Under the pieces are notes generated by a model. The model was not told where the DNA came from, did no database searches, and saw only the letters and a program-made list of their open reading frames with translations. A stretch of DNA of 13,941 nucleotides from an uncultured Oscillospiraceae bacterium (GTDB taxonomy: Bacteria > Bacillota > Clostridia > Oscillospirales > Oscillospiraceae), in assembly GCA_934597345.1 (NCBI GenBank), contig CAKTRJ010000047.1, positions 1 to 13,941 of the forward strand, given 5' to 3'. This document shows positions 7,031 to 12,604 of this stretch, piece after piece. The number at the start of each line of letters is the position of its first letter. The stretch's first letter is position 1. Made by a program: the position numbers and the translations under genes.

Positions 7031-7062
7031 AGCAGACAGCCGTGCAGGCTGTCTGCTTTTTT
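7031..7062 (+). terminator. Intrinsic terminator of the ABC ATPase gene
   Basis: Perfect 11-bp stem AGCAGACAGCC / GGCTGTCTGCT with loop GTGCA and a run of six T (7057-7062), 23 nt after the ATPase stop. Confidence 0.92.
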
Positions 7063-7074
7063 GCCGGATGAACG

Positions 7075-7111
7075 GCAAAGGAGCGGCACACACCGTGTGC
7101 CGCTCCTTTGC
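7075..7111. repeat. 17-bp perfect hairpin, 3-nt loop, no U-tract
   Basis: GCAAAGGAGCGGCACAC (7075-7091), ACC, then the exact complement (7095-7111). It lies downstream of the minus-strand 59-residue gene and just after the plus-strand terminator. Neither strand has a clear T-run after it, so it may be a weak or factor-dependent terminator or an mRNA 3'-end stabiliser. Confidence 0.6.
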
Positions 7112-7141
7112 GCGGAAAATAAGTGAGAGAACAAAGGAACG

Positions 7142-7321
7142 TTATAAAATGGTGCACCACAGGCACAGGTTGGAGACGCTCCACACCGGCATCAGCATGG
7201 CGGATACGGCCACCACCGGCGTGACGGCGCTGGCCAGCAGGCAGCCCAGGGTCACCAGCGTGATCAGCAGAATGGCAACTGCGATCACCAGTTTCAGGGT
7301 CTTGTTGTTTGTCTTTGTCAT
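7142..7321 (-). CDS. Small membrane protein, 59 residues
   Basis: Opens MTKTNNKTLK, then a hydrophobic helix LVIAVAILLITLVTLGCLLA (11-30), a short turn, and a second hydrophobic stretch PVVAVSAMLMPVW (35-47), ending NLCLWCTIL. A well-placed AAAGGAGC ribosome-binding site lies 9 nt before the ATG, and the promoter at 7385-7412 faces it. That support, with codon use like the neighbours, makes a real gene likely despite its size. Two membrane helices, Cys at 27, 53 and 56; no recognised family. Divergent from the LysR gene, so a plausible regulatory target of it. Confidence 0.65.
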   Translation of the reverse strand: MTKTNNKTLKLVIAVAILLITLVTLGCLLASAVTPVVAVSAMLMPVWSVSNLCLWCTIL

Positions 7322-7375
7322 GAAAAGCAGCTCCTTTCTTTTTCAGATGTGTGTCAACATCTGTCTTGCTTTTTC

Positions 7376-7404
7376 TTGTATCCTATTATATACTGTTTTA
7401 TAAA
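7376..7404 (+). promoter_or_regulatory. Promoter of the LysR gene
   Basis: TTGTAT (7376-7381), 17-bp spacer, TATAAA (7399-7404). Initiation near 7411 gives a ~44-nt leader that contains the right-hand 9-mer. Confidence 0.55.
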
Positions 7405-7412
7405 TAAGTAAA
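7385..7412 (-). promoter_or_regulatory. Promoter of the 59-residue membrane protein gene
   Basis: On the minus strand TTTACT (7412-7407), 16-bp spacer, perfect TATAAT (7390-7385). It overlaps the LysR promoter almost completely, so RNA polymerase can use only one of the two at a time. Confidence 0.55.
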
Positions 7413-7454
7413 ATTGATGTTCATTATGTTGACATGCAGAAAGGTTATTTGAAT

Positions 7455-8324
7455 ATGCACCGGTATAAAGCATTTCTGAAGGTGGTGGAGGTGGGCAGCT
7501 TCACAAAAGCGGCGGAGCTTTTGGGCTACACCCAGCCTGCGTTGAGCCAGATGATGACCTCGCTGGAGCGGGAGCTGTCCATGAAATTATTATACCGCTC
7601 CCGCTACGGCATCCGTCTGACGCCGGAGGGGGAGCGGCTGTATCCATCTGTGGAGACCGCCGTGCGGCAGTATGACGCCATGCGCCGCAGTGCCGACGAG
7701 ATCAGCGGGCTGGAGACAGGCGTCGTCCGCATCGGCACGGTGTCCAGCGTGTCGGCCCACTGGCTGCCCCAGGTGATTCGAGCCTTCTGGAAGAAGCACC
7801 CCAACGTGCAGATCGTGCTGCATCAGGGGGATTATTCTAGTATTCAGGAGTGGGTGCGCACCGGCGCGGTGGACTTCGGCTTTGTGAATCCCCATGCGGT
7901 GAAGGGACTGGAGACGATGGTGGTGAAGTCCAGCCAGTTCCGGGCGGTGGTGCCTGCCGGTCATTCGTTGGCGGAGAGAGACTGTGTTACGCTGGAAGAA
8001 CTGGCGGGAGAGCCGTTTCTGATGGTGGAGAGCGGCGCCTACGGCGAGGTGGAGGAAGCATTCGCCGCCGCGGACATCACGCCGAATGTCCGGCTGCGGG
8101 TGCATGACGACTATTCTCTCATGTCCATGATCGAGCAGGGGATGGGTGTTTCCATCCTGACCGAGCTGGTGCTGCGCAAAACCAACTACGATGTGGTGCC
8201 GCTGCCCATTGACCCGCCCATCATCCGGACACTGGCTGTTGTCACCAAGGAGCGCCGCACTTTGCCGCTGGCGGCCAAGGTGTTTATCGAACAGCTGATG
8301 GCCCAGCGGGAGCAGCTGTTGTAA
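7455..8324 (+). CDS. LysR-family transcriptional regulator
   Basis: 289 residues, standard LTTR length. The N-terminal winged helix-turn-helix reads FLKVVEVGSFTKAAELLGYT then QPALSQMMTSLERELSMKLL (~7-47), with LTPEGERLYP closing it. A periplasmic-binding-protein-like effector domain follows from ~90 (VVRIGTVSSVSAHWLP), including GAVDFGFVNP and MIEQGMGVSIL. The effector and regulon cannot be read. The ATG at 7455 is chosen because AAAGG lies 10 nt upstream and MHRYKAFL matches family starts; an in-frame ATG at 7434 overlaps the candidate operator. Divergent from the small membrane protein, the classic arrangement for an LTTR and its target. Confidence 0.93.
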   Translation: MHRYKAFLKVVEVGSFTKAAELLGYTQPALSQMMTSLERELSMKLLYRSRYGIRLTPEGERLYPSVETAVRQYDAMRRSADEISGLETGVVRIGTVSSVSAHWLPQVIRAFWKKHPNVQIVLHQGDYSSIQEWVRTGAVDFGFVNPHAVKGLETMVVKSSQFRAVVPAGHSLAERDCVTLEELAGEPFLMVESGAYGEVEEAFAAADITPNVRLRVHDDYSLMSMIEQGMGVSILTELVLRKTNYDVVPLPIDPPIIRTLAVVTKERRTLPLAAKVFIEQLMAQREQLL

Positions 8325-8331
8325 GACAGAG

Positions 8332-8378
8332 AACGAGGGAGGTACGCGTTTTTTGCGCACCTCCCTCGTTTGTTCAAA
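8332..8378 (+). terminator. Terminator of the LysR gene, shared end region
   Basis: AACGAGGGAGGT (8332-8343) pairs with ACCTCCCTCGTT (8359-8370) across a 15-nt loop containing six T, followed by TTTGTTC-type sequence. It sits between two convergent genes. The minus strand lacks a T-run after the stem, so it mainly serves LysR. Confidence 0.75.
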
Positions 8379-8553
8379 ATACGTCCGGGCGGTCGGCGTA
8401 GGCCAGGTCTGCCGTGGCGGCCTTCAGCTCCTCCATGCTGCGGATGTCCCGCTTGCGCAGGTCGGTCTGGGTCTGGGCGGGCAGGGCGTAGAAATAGGTA
8501 TACGCCTGGGGATCGTTGTTGAGCAGATCGGTAAGATCGATGGCATACTTCAT
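8374..8553 (-). CDS. Hypothetical protein, 59 residues, downstream of obgE
   Basis: Reads MKYAIDLTDLLNNDPQAYTY then FYALPAQTQTDLRKRDIRSM, then EELKAATADLAYADRPDVF. Soluble, acidic, probably helical, no family recognised. The pattern 'FYALPAQTQTDLRKRDIRSMEEL' style (residues 21-43) suggests a short helical bundle. Ribosome-binding site GGAGGTG lies 7 T's before the ATG, but it forms part of the obgE terminator stem and the T's are that terminator's U-tract. There is no room for a separate promoter after the hairpin, so expression should need readthrough from obgE or a promoter within its end. Codon use matches the neighbours. Confidence 0.65.
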   Translation of the reverse strand: MKYAIDLTDLLNNDPQAYTYFYALPAQTQTDLRKRDIRSMEELKAATADLAYADRPDVF

Positions 8554-8593
8554 AAAAAAACACCTCCGCCGCTAGTGTGCGCGGCGGAGGTGT
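8554..8593 (-). terminator. obgE terminator that contains the next gene's ribosome-binding site
   Basis: Stem of 13 bp, GCGGCGGAGGTGT (8593-8581 pairs with 8572-8560), 8-nt loop, then seven T's on the minus strand (8560-8554). It starts 11 nt after the obgE stop. The 3' arm carries GGAGGTG, the Shine-Dalgarno of the 59-residue gene, whose ATG follows the U-tract with no gap. Confidence 0.88.
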
Positions 8594-8604
8594 CGTTTAT
8601 GCGG

Positions 8605-9885
8605 TCAGCGCTGGTACTCGAATTCCAGGTCGTACATGCTGACGATGTGGCCGTCCTGGATCCCCATCTGCTCCAGCCGGTCGAACAGACCGCTCTGGCG
8701 CAGCATTTTGTCGAAATACATGCGGCTTTCGTAGTCGGAGAAGTTGATGTTGGCCATGAGCCTTTGCAGCCACGGACCCTCCACCAGCCATGTGTCGTCC
8801 TCCCGGTGGATCTCCAGCGGCTCGGAGGTGTCGATCTGGGGCGGGCGGGGCACATACTCCGGCTCGTACACCGTTACCGGCGGCAGCTCGCTGAGCCGCT
8901 GGGCGATGTGCCGCACCAGTTCGCGGGTGCCCTGATGGGTGGCGGCGGACATGGCGAAGAACTCGTAGCCCAGTTCCTCCACATGGGCGCGGAAGGCGTC
9001 CAGTTGCTCCTCGTCCATCAGAAGGTCGGTTTTGTTGGCCACGGCGATCTGGGGACGGGTGGCCAGCTCGGGGCTGTACTCCTTCAGCTCGGCGTTGATG
9101 GCGTCAAAGTCGGCGATGGGGTCGCGGCCTTCGCTGCCGGAGACGTCCACCAGATGCACCAGCAGGCGGCAGCGGTCGATATGCCGCAGGAAATCGTGGC
9201 CCAGACCCGCACCCTCGCTGGCGCCCTCGATGATGCCGGGGATGTCGGCCATGACGAAGCTGACGCCCTCGTCCACATATACCACGCCCAGATTGGGGTA
9301 CAGGGTGGTGAAGTGATAGTTGGCGATCTTGGGGTGAGCCTTGGTGACCACGCTCAGCAGCGTGGATTTGCCCACATTGGGGAAGCCCACCAGCCCCACG
9401 TCTGCCAGCAGCTTCAGCTCCAGCACCACGTCGTGGCTCTCACCGGGTAGGCCCGCCTTGGCGAAGCGGGGTACCTGACGGGTGGGGGTGGCAAAGTGCT
9501 GGTTGCCCCAGCCGCCCCGGCCGCCCTTGCACAGCACATAGGGCTGGTCGTCGGACATGTCCTTGATGATCTCGCCGGTCTCTGCGTCCCGCACCAGCGT
9601 GCCGCGGGGGACGCGGATGGTAAGGCTCTGACCGTCCTTGCCGGATTTGCGGCCGCCCTGACCGTCCACGCCGTTGGACGCCACATATTTGCGCTTATAA
9701 CGGAAGTCCATCAGGGTGGACATGTTGTCGTCCACCTTCAGAATGATGGAGCCGCCGTCGCCGCCGTCGCCGCCGTCCGGGCCGCCGGCGGCAATGTATT
9801 TTTCCCGATGGAAGGCCACCGCACCGTTGCCGCCGTTGCCGGCGCGGCAGGTGATGCGTGCCTTGTCGATGAATCCGTTTGCCAT
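8605..9885 (-). CDS. obgE: GTPase ObgE/CgtA
   Basis: 426 residues, full length for a Firmicute Obg. It binds the large ribosomal subunit as an assembly factor and links GTP/ppGpp to growth and, in Bacillus, to sporulation. The glycine-rich Obg fold fills 1-158 (AGNGGNGAVAFHREKY at 15-30, GGPDGGDGGDGG at 34-45). The G domain has G1 GFPNVGKST (167-175), G2 around HFTTLYPNLG (191-200), G3 DIPG (214-217), G4 NKTD (284-287) and G5 SAAT (313-316). The C-terminal OCT domain of the Gram-positive type lies at ~345-425. The ATG has a GAGGT site. In many Firmicutes obgE is co-transcribed after rpmA; here a terminator and a repeat intervene, so it should have its own promoter. Confidence 0.97.
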   Translation of the reverse strand: MANGFIDKARITCRAGNGGNGAVAFHREKYIAAGGPDGGDGGDGGSIILKVDDNMSTLMDFRYKRKYVASNGVDGQGGRKSGKDGQSLTIRVPRGTLVRDAETGEIIKDMSDDQPYVLCKGGRGGWGNQHFATPTRQVPRFAKAGLPGESHDVVLELKLLADVGLVGFPNVGKSTLLSVVTKAHPKIANYHFTTLYPNLGVVYVDEGVSFVMADIPGIIEGASEGAGLGHDFLRHIDRCRLLVHLVDVSGSEGRDPIADFDAINAELKEYSPELATRPQIAVANKTDLLMDEEQLDAFRAHVEELGYEFFAMSAATHQGTRELVRHIAQRLSELPPVTVYEPEYVPRPPQIDTSEPLEIHREDDTWLVEGPWLQRLMANINFSDYESRMYFDKMLRQSGLFDRLEQMGIQDGHIVSMYDLEFEYQR

Positions 9886-9927
9886 TGTGTTACCTCATTC
9901 TATCTGAAAAATGTGCCTTTTACACCT

Positions 9928-9955
9928 AGTATATCCTATTTTAGCGGAAAATTTG
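9928..9955 (-). promoter_or_regulatory. Possible obgE promoter
   Basis: A good -10, TATACT (9933-9928 on the minus strand), about 45 bp before the ATG, within an AT-rich stretch. No convincing -35 at 16-18 bp; TTGACG lies further upstream at an unusable distance (27 bp). Weak call. Confidence 0.3.
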
Positions 9956-9981
9956 CCCTGCGTCAAGTAGCCTGCTTTAAA

Positions 9982-10092
9982 GGCCCCCTTGTGTAAAGGG
10001 GGCTGGCCCGGCGTAAGCCGGGACTGGGGGATTGTCCGCTATCCGACAACCCCTCCGGCGCTTCGCGCCACCTCCCCTTGCACAGGGGAGGC
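9982..10092. repeat. Multi-hairpin intergenic repeat element (~111 bp)
   Basis: Made of successive hairpins: GCCCCCTT/AAGGGGGC (9983-10003), CCCGGC/GCCGGG (10007-10022), TTGTC/GACAA inside a GGGGATTGTC...GACAACCCC arm pair (~10026-10052), GGCGC/GCGCC (~10059-10071), and CCTCCCCT/AGGGGAGG (~10071-10091). The ends mirror each other in style, and the sequence resembles a high-copy intergenic repeat I associate with Oscillospiraceae such as Faecalibacterium. It separates rpmA from obgE. No protein is likely here. Function unknown; copy number needs the genome. Confidence 0.7.
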
Positions 10093-10146
10093 AGGGGCAG
10101 GGCGGAACACCGCTTCTCTGGAGTTTCCACCCTTTGCTTTGACAGC

Positions 10147-10181
10147 AAAAAACACGCCTGCCGTGCGGCAGGCGTGTTTTT
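10147..10181 (-). terminator. Terminator of the rplU-prp-rpmA operon
   Basis: AAAAACACGCCTGCC / GGCAGGCGTGTTTTT, 15-bp stem, loop GTGC, T-run on the minus strand. 13 nt after the rpmA stop. Confidence 0.9.
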
Positions 10182-10194
10182 GATCAAGACAAAA

Positions 10195-10476
10195 TTACTC
10201 GGCGGGGTAAACAGAAACCTGCTTACGATCCTTGCCCAGACGCTCAAAGCGGACAACGCCGTCAGCCTTGGCGAACAGGGTGTCGTCGGTACCCTTGCCC
10301 ACGTTGGTGCCGGGGTGAATGTGGGTGCCGCGCTGGCGAACAAGGATGTTGCCAGCCAGAACGAACTGACCGTCAGCGCGCTTGGGGCCAAGGCGCTTGG
10401 ACTCGGAGTCGCGGCCGTTCTTGGTGGAGCCCATACCTTTTTTATGGGCGAAGAACTGCAGACCAATGTGCAACAT
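10195..10476 (-). CDS. rpmA: 50S ribosomal protein L27 with cleavable N-terminal extension
   Basis: 93 residues. The L27 body is clear: [40 protein letters not shown] and [13 protein letters not shown]27 lies near the peptidyl-transferase centre, and its N-terminal tail reaches the tRNA ends. It begins [14 protein letters not shown]: the nine residues ending LQFF are the Firmicute extension that Prp removes before A10 in Staphylococcus aureus, so the mature protein should start AHKKG. The prp gene is directly upstream in the operon. AAAGGATGG lies about 12 nt before the ATG, a slightly long spacing. Confidence 0.97.
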   Translation of the reverse strand: MLHIGLQFFAHKKGMGSTKNGRDSESKRLGPKRADGQFVLAGNILVRQRGTHIHPGTNVGKGTDDTLFAKADGVVRFERLGKDRKQVSVYPAE

Positions 10477-10519
10477 TTCGCAGTACCATCCTTTCTAAAA
10501 GATACGGAAGGAGAGAGAC

Positions 10520-10849
10520 TTATGCCTCCATCACTTCGATGTTTTCCGGATATTCATCGTGAAGCTGAGCCAGATAGACCATCAGTCCCGTCATGAGATT
10601 CTGACAGGTGGACTCCGCTGTGGGCGCCAGTCCTCCGGGCAGCCGGAGCGAGATGGCGGCGGTCTCCTGATCGACCTTCACCGAGGCGCACAGCCCCATC
10701 ACGTCGTTGACGGTGGCTTCCACCAGCCGCACGGCGCTGGTCACGGCGGCGCAGACGATATCCTCGCCCTCTTCGCCGTATCCGCTGTGTCCCTGTGCAT
10801 CAAATCCGATGATGCGGTCTTCCACGGTGTGGAAAATGACGCTCGTCAT
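10520..10849 (-). CDS. prp: Ribosomal-processing cysteine protease Prp (YsxB)
   Basis: 109 residues, normal length. Prp cleaves the N-terminal extension of L27. The catalytic pair is in place: His21 in GHSGYGEEGEDIVCAAV and Cys33 at its end. The rest, AVRLVEATVNDVMGL and the C-terminal helix MTGLMVYLAQLHDEYPENIE, fits the YsxB fold. Encoded between rplU (9-bp gap) and its substrate gene rpmA (43-bp gap), so enzyme and substrate are made together. Annotated in older genomes as DUF464. Confidence 0.94.
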   Translation of the reverse strand: MTSVIFHTVEDRIIGFDAQGHSGYGEEGEDIVCAAVTSAVRLVEATVNDVMGLCASVKVDQETAAISLRLPGGLAPTAESTCQNLMTGLMVYLAQLHDEYPENIEVMEA

Positions 10850-10858
10850 GCTGTCACC

Positions 10859-11170
10859 TTAGAAGCTGATCTTGCCGATCTCGACCTTGGTGTAGGGCTG
10901 ACGATGACCCTGACGTTTGCGGTAACCCTTCTTGGGGGTGTACTTGAAGATACGGATCTTCTTGCCCTTGCCATTCTTCACGATGGTGGCATCCACCTTC
11001 GCGCCCTCCACCACGGGAGTGCCGAACTTGGTGTTCTCGCCGTCCACGATCGCCAGCACCTGGTCAAACACCACGGAAGCGCCAGCCTCGGCGTCCAGCT
11101 TTTCGATAAACAGAGTGTCGCCCTCAGAGACGGCGTACTGCTTACCACCGGTCACGATAATAGCCTGCAT
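10859..11170 (-). CDS. rplU: 50S ribosomal protein L21
   Basis: 103 residues, the family's usual size. Opens [20 protein letters not shown], with [20 protein letters not shown] and the C-terminal RNA-binding stretch [20 protein letters not shown]21 binds 23S rRNA domain I/II next to L20. The ATG at 11170 is chosen on that conserved start and the GGCAGGTG upstream. First gene of the rplU-prp-rpmA operon, read from a near-consensus promoter at 11265-11293. Confidence 0.97.
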   Translation of the reverse strand: MQAIIVTGGKQYAVSEGDTLFIEKLDAEAGASVVFDQVLAIVDGENTKFGTPVVEGAKVDATIVKNGKGKKIRIFKYTPKKGYRKRQGHRQPYTKVEIGKISF

Positions 11171-11218
11171 TACTTGTTGCACCTGCCTTTCCTTTATTAC
11201 GGACTCGCTGTCGGGGGC

Positions 11219-11237
11219 GTTTGGCGAAAGCCAAAAC
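11219..11237 (-). promoter_or_regulatory. Leader hairpin upstream of rplU
   Basis: In the ~88-nt leader, GTTTTGGC and GCCAAAC pair with one bulged T around a TTTC loop. Firmicute L21 leaders are a known RNA family used for ribosomal-protein autoregulation; I cannot confirm that this matches the consensus. Confidence 0.35.
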
Positions 11238-11264
11238 TTTTGACCCATTCAAAGCGGCCTTACT

Positions 11265-11293
11265 AGTATAACAGCGGAAAATCCCTTTGTCAA
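11265..11293 (-). promoter_or_regulatory. Strong sigma-A promoter of the rplU operon
   Basis: Perfect TTGACA (11293-11288), 17-bp spacer, TATACT (11270-11265) on the minus strand. Initiation near 11258. Confidence 0.82.
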
Positions 11294-11307
11294 CAGAAAT
11301 ACCGGGA

Positions 11308-11333
11308 TTTTTTGCAAAATGTGTTGCAAAAAA
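11308..11333 (-). terminator. AT-rich hairpin after luxS, possible terminator
   Basis: Perfect 10-bp repeat TTTTTTGCAA / TTGCAAAAAA with a 6-nt loop, 14 nt past the luxS stop. The stem is AT-rich and no T-run follows on the minus strand, so it is not a canonical terminator; it could end mtnN-luxS transcripts weakly or affect readthrough into rplU. Confidence 0.4.
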
Positions 11334-11346
11334 CGGACTTTTTCCC

Positions 11347-11811
11347 TTACTCCGGATAGACCAGCTTTTCCACCGTCCAGCCGTCCAGAATACCGGCGTA
11401 AAACGCGCAGCACTCCCGCGCCAGCGCCACGTCCAGGTTGACATAATTCCCACATTCGCGGGAGGACTTGCCGGGCATGGGGCCTTCCCACGCCGCGCCC
11501 TGTGCGAACACCTGCCGCAGCAGGTCGATGGCCTGCGTGTCGGTGAGCTGAGCGCTGTCAAACAGGAAGTAGAAGCCCGTCTGGCAGCCCATGGGACCGA
11601 AGTAGATGACGGCATCCTTCTGCTCGCTGTTGCGCAGGGCGGTGGCGATGATGTGCTCCACCGAGTGCATCTGGGCGTTGGTCAGCAGGTCGCCGGTGTT
11701 GGGCCTCTTGAAGCGCAGGTCAAAGGTGGTGACGCTGCCGTCCCGGCGGCTGAGGTACAGCCCCGGCGTCAGCACGTCGTGGTTCACGGTAAAGCTTGCG
11801 ATACGTTCCAT
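11347..11811 (-). CDS. luxS: S-ribosylhomocysteine lyase LuxS
   Basis: 154 residues, normal length. Converts S-ribosylhomocysteine to homocysteine and DPD, the precursor of the AI-2 signal, in the cytoplasm. Metal site HSVEH (His49, Glu52, His53) and Cys120 in ECGNY; catalytic Cys76 in GPMGCQTGFY. DLRFKRPN (31-38) also matches the family. The ATG is 3 nt after the mtnN stop, with GGAGG inside the end of mtnN, so the two enzymes of the pathway are translationally coupled in reaction order. Confidence 0.97.
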   Translation of the reverse strand: MERIASFTVNHDVLTPGLYLSRRDGSVTTFDLRFKRPNTGDLLTNAQMHSVEHIIATALRNSEQKDAVIYFGPMGCQTGFYFLFDSAQLTDTQAIDLLRQVFAQGAAWEGPMPGKSSRECGNYVNLDVALARECCAFYAGILDGWTVEKLVYPE

Positions 11812-11814
11812 GGT

Positions 11815-12480
11815 TCAGTCCTCCAGATGATCCACCAGGGCCATGACGGCGGCGTTCAGATCCCGCATGGCGGTGGGGAAATTAAAGTTATAGTCGTGCT
11901 TGCTGGTCAGGCAGTCGGACACGGATTTCAGCGCCATAAAGGGTACGCCGCAGCGATAGCATACCTGGGCCACGGCGCCGCCCTCCATCTCACACAGCAG
12001 AGGATGGAAGGTGTCCCGCACCCAGTCGGCACGATCACCGGGGATGCCGAACCAGTCGCCGGTGGCCACGGTGCCGGTGCGGTAGGGATAGCCGGTCTTG
12101 TCCATGGCGGCCCGGGCCTTTTCAAAATCAGCGGTGGGGAAGTCCACCCGATTGACGGTGGAGATCAGTCCGATGGGGTCGCCCACGCCGGTGGTGTCCA
12201 CATCGTGCTGGATAAACTTTTCCGCCAGCACCAGTGTGCCGATGGGCACCTCCTCGAAGCAGCCCGCCACACCGGCGTTGAGGATCAGGTCGGGGTGGTA
12301 GCGCTGGATCAGCACCGCGGCGGCCATGGCGGCGTTCACCTTGCCCACGCCGCCGCAGCAGGCAATCACGTTAGGACGGATGCGGTAAAAGGACACGCCG
12401 TATACCGTCTCCATAGGCTCGGCCCCGTGGATGAGGCTGTCGATCTCCGACGGCATGGCGTAGAAAAGGGCAATATTCAT
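11815..12480 (-). CDS. mtnN: 5'-methylthioadenosine/S-adenosylhomocysteine nucleosidase
   Basis: 221 residues. Hydrolyses S-adenosylhomocysteine (and methylthioadenosine) to adenine and S-ribosylhomocysteine, the LuxS substrate. Landmarks: Glu12 (MPSEID, general acid), GGVGKVNAAMAA (43-54), NAGVAGC (68-74), CEMEGGAVAQVC with Met165-Glu166 for ribose binding, and LKSVSD with catalytic Asp189. First gene of mtnN-luxS. It removes the by-product of all SAM-dependent methylations, including that of the methylase at 1374-2018. AACGAGGT provides a ribosome site 8 nt before the ATG. Confidence 0.95.
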   Translation of the reverse strand: MNIALFYAMPSEIDSLIHGAEPMETVYGVSFYRIRPNVIACCGGVGKVNAAMAAAVLIQRYHPDLILNAGVAGCFEEVPIGTLVLAEKFIQHDVDTTGVGDPIGLISTVNRVDFPTADFEKARAAMDKTGYPYRTGTVATGDWFGIPGDRADWVRDTFHPLLCEMEGGAVAQVCYRCGVPFMALKSVSDCLTSKHDYNFNFPTAMRDLNAAVMALVDHLED

Positions 12481-12512
12481 AGGTACAGACCTCGTTTCGT
12501 TGTGTTGCTCCT

Positions 12513-12542
12513 ATTGTAAATATGGCGCGGGGCAAATGTCAA
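12513..12542 (-). promoter_or_regulatory. Promoter of mtnN-luxS
   Basis: On the minus strand TTGACA (12542-12537), 18-bp spacer, TACAAT (12518-12513). Its -35 is one base from the -35 of the divergent tmcAL promoter. Confidence 0.6.
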
Positions 12543-12554
12543 GTTGCATTTGCC
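12531..12554. promoter_or_regulatory. Inverted repeat covering both -35 boxes of mtnN and tmcAL
   Basis: GGCAAATG (12531-12538) and CATTTGCC (12547-12554), perfect over 8 bp with an 8-bp spacer. A regulator bound here would affect both divergent promoters at once. Binding protein unknown. Confidence 0.45.
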
Positions 12555-12572
12555 TGCCGCATGGGGTAAAAT
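12544..12572 (+). promoter_or_regulatory. Promoter of tmcAL
   Basis: TTGCAT (12544-12549), 17-bp spacer, TAAAAT (12567-12572); initiation near 12579, just before the GAAAGGAGC ribosome site of the ATG at 12605. Confidence 0.55.
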
Positions 12573-12604
12573 GAGAAAAAATGACTGGGAAAGGAGCACC
12601 CCAT

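Larger units (their letters stand above)
7352..7434. promoter_or_regulatory. Pair of inverted 9-mers flanking the divergent LysR/small-protein promoters
   Basis: TGTCAACAT at 7352-7360 recurs as its reverse complement ATGTTGACA at 7426-7434. The start-to-start distance is 74 bp, close to seven helical turns. The left copy also lies inside a 7-bp inverted repeat, CAGATGT / ACATCTG (7344-7363). The paired layout suits a LysR regulator binding at two sites, though neither is a textbook T-N11-A box. Inference. Confidence 0.4.

Noticed and set aside
5664..7184. 506-codon minus-strand frame opposite the ABC ATPase
   Set aside because: Antisense of a well-conserved ATPase; His/Leu/Gly-rich without motifs and running through the ATPase terminator.
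8353..9450. 365-codon plus-strand frame opposite obgE
   Set aside because: Shadow of obgE with typical antisense composition; obgE has all G motifs on the other strand.
9963..10466. Frames within the rpmA-obgE gap
   Set aside because: They translate the hairpin repeat and the antisense of rpmA; composition and lack of ribosome sites argue against coding.
11171..11258. Riboswitch upstream of rplU
   Set aside because: Only one small hairpin seen; an L21-type leader is possible but no ligand-binding core can be recognised.
11287..12519. 410-codon plus-strand frame opposite luxS and mtnN
   Set aside because: Spans two recognised enzymes and the rplU promoter; no motif of its own.
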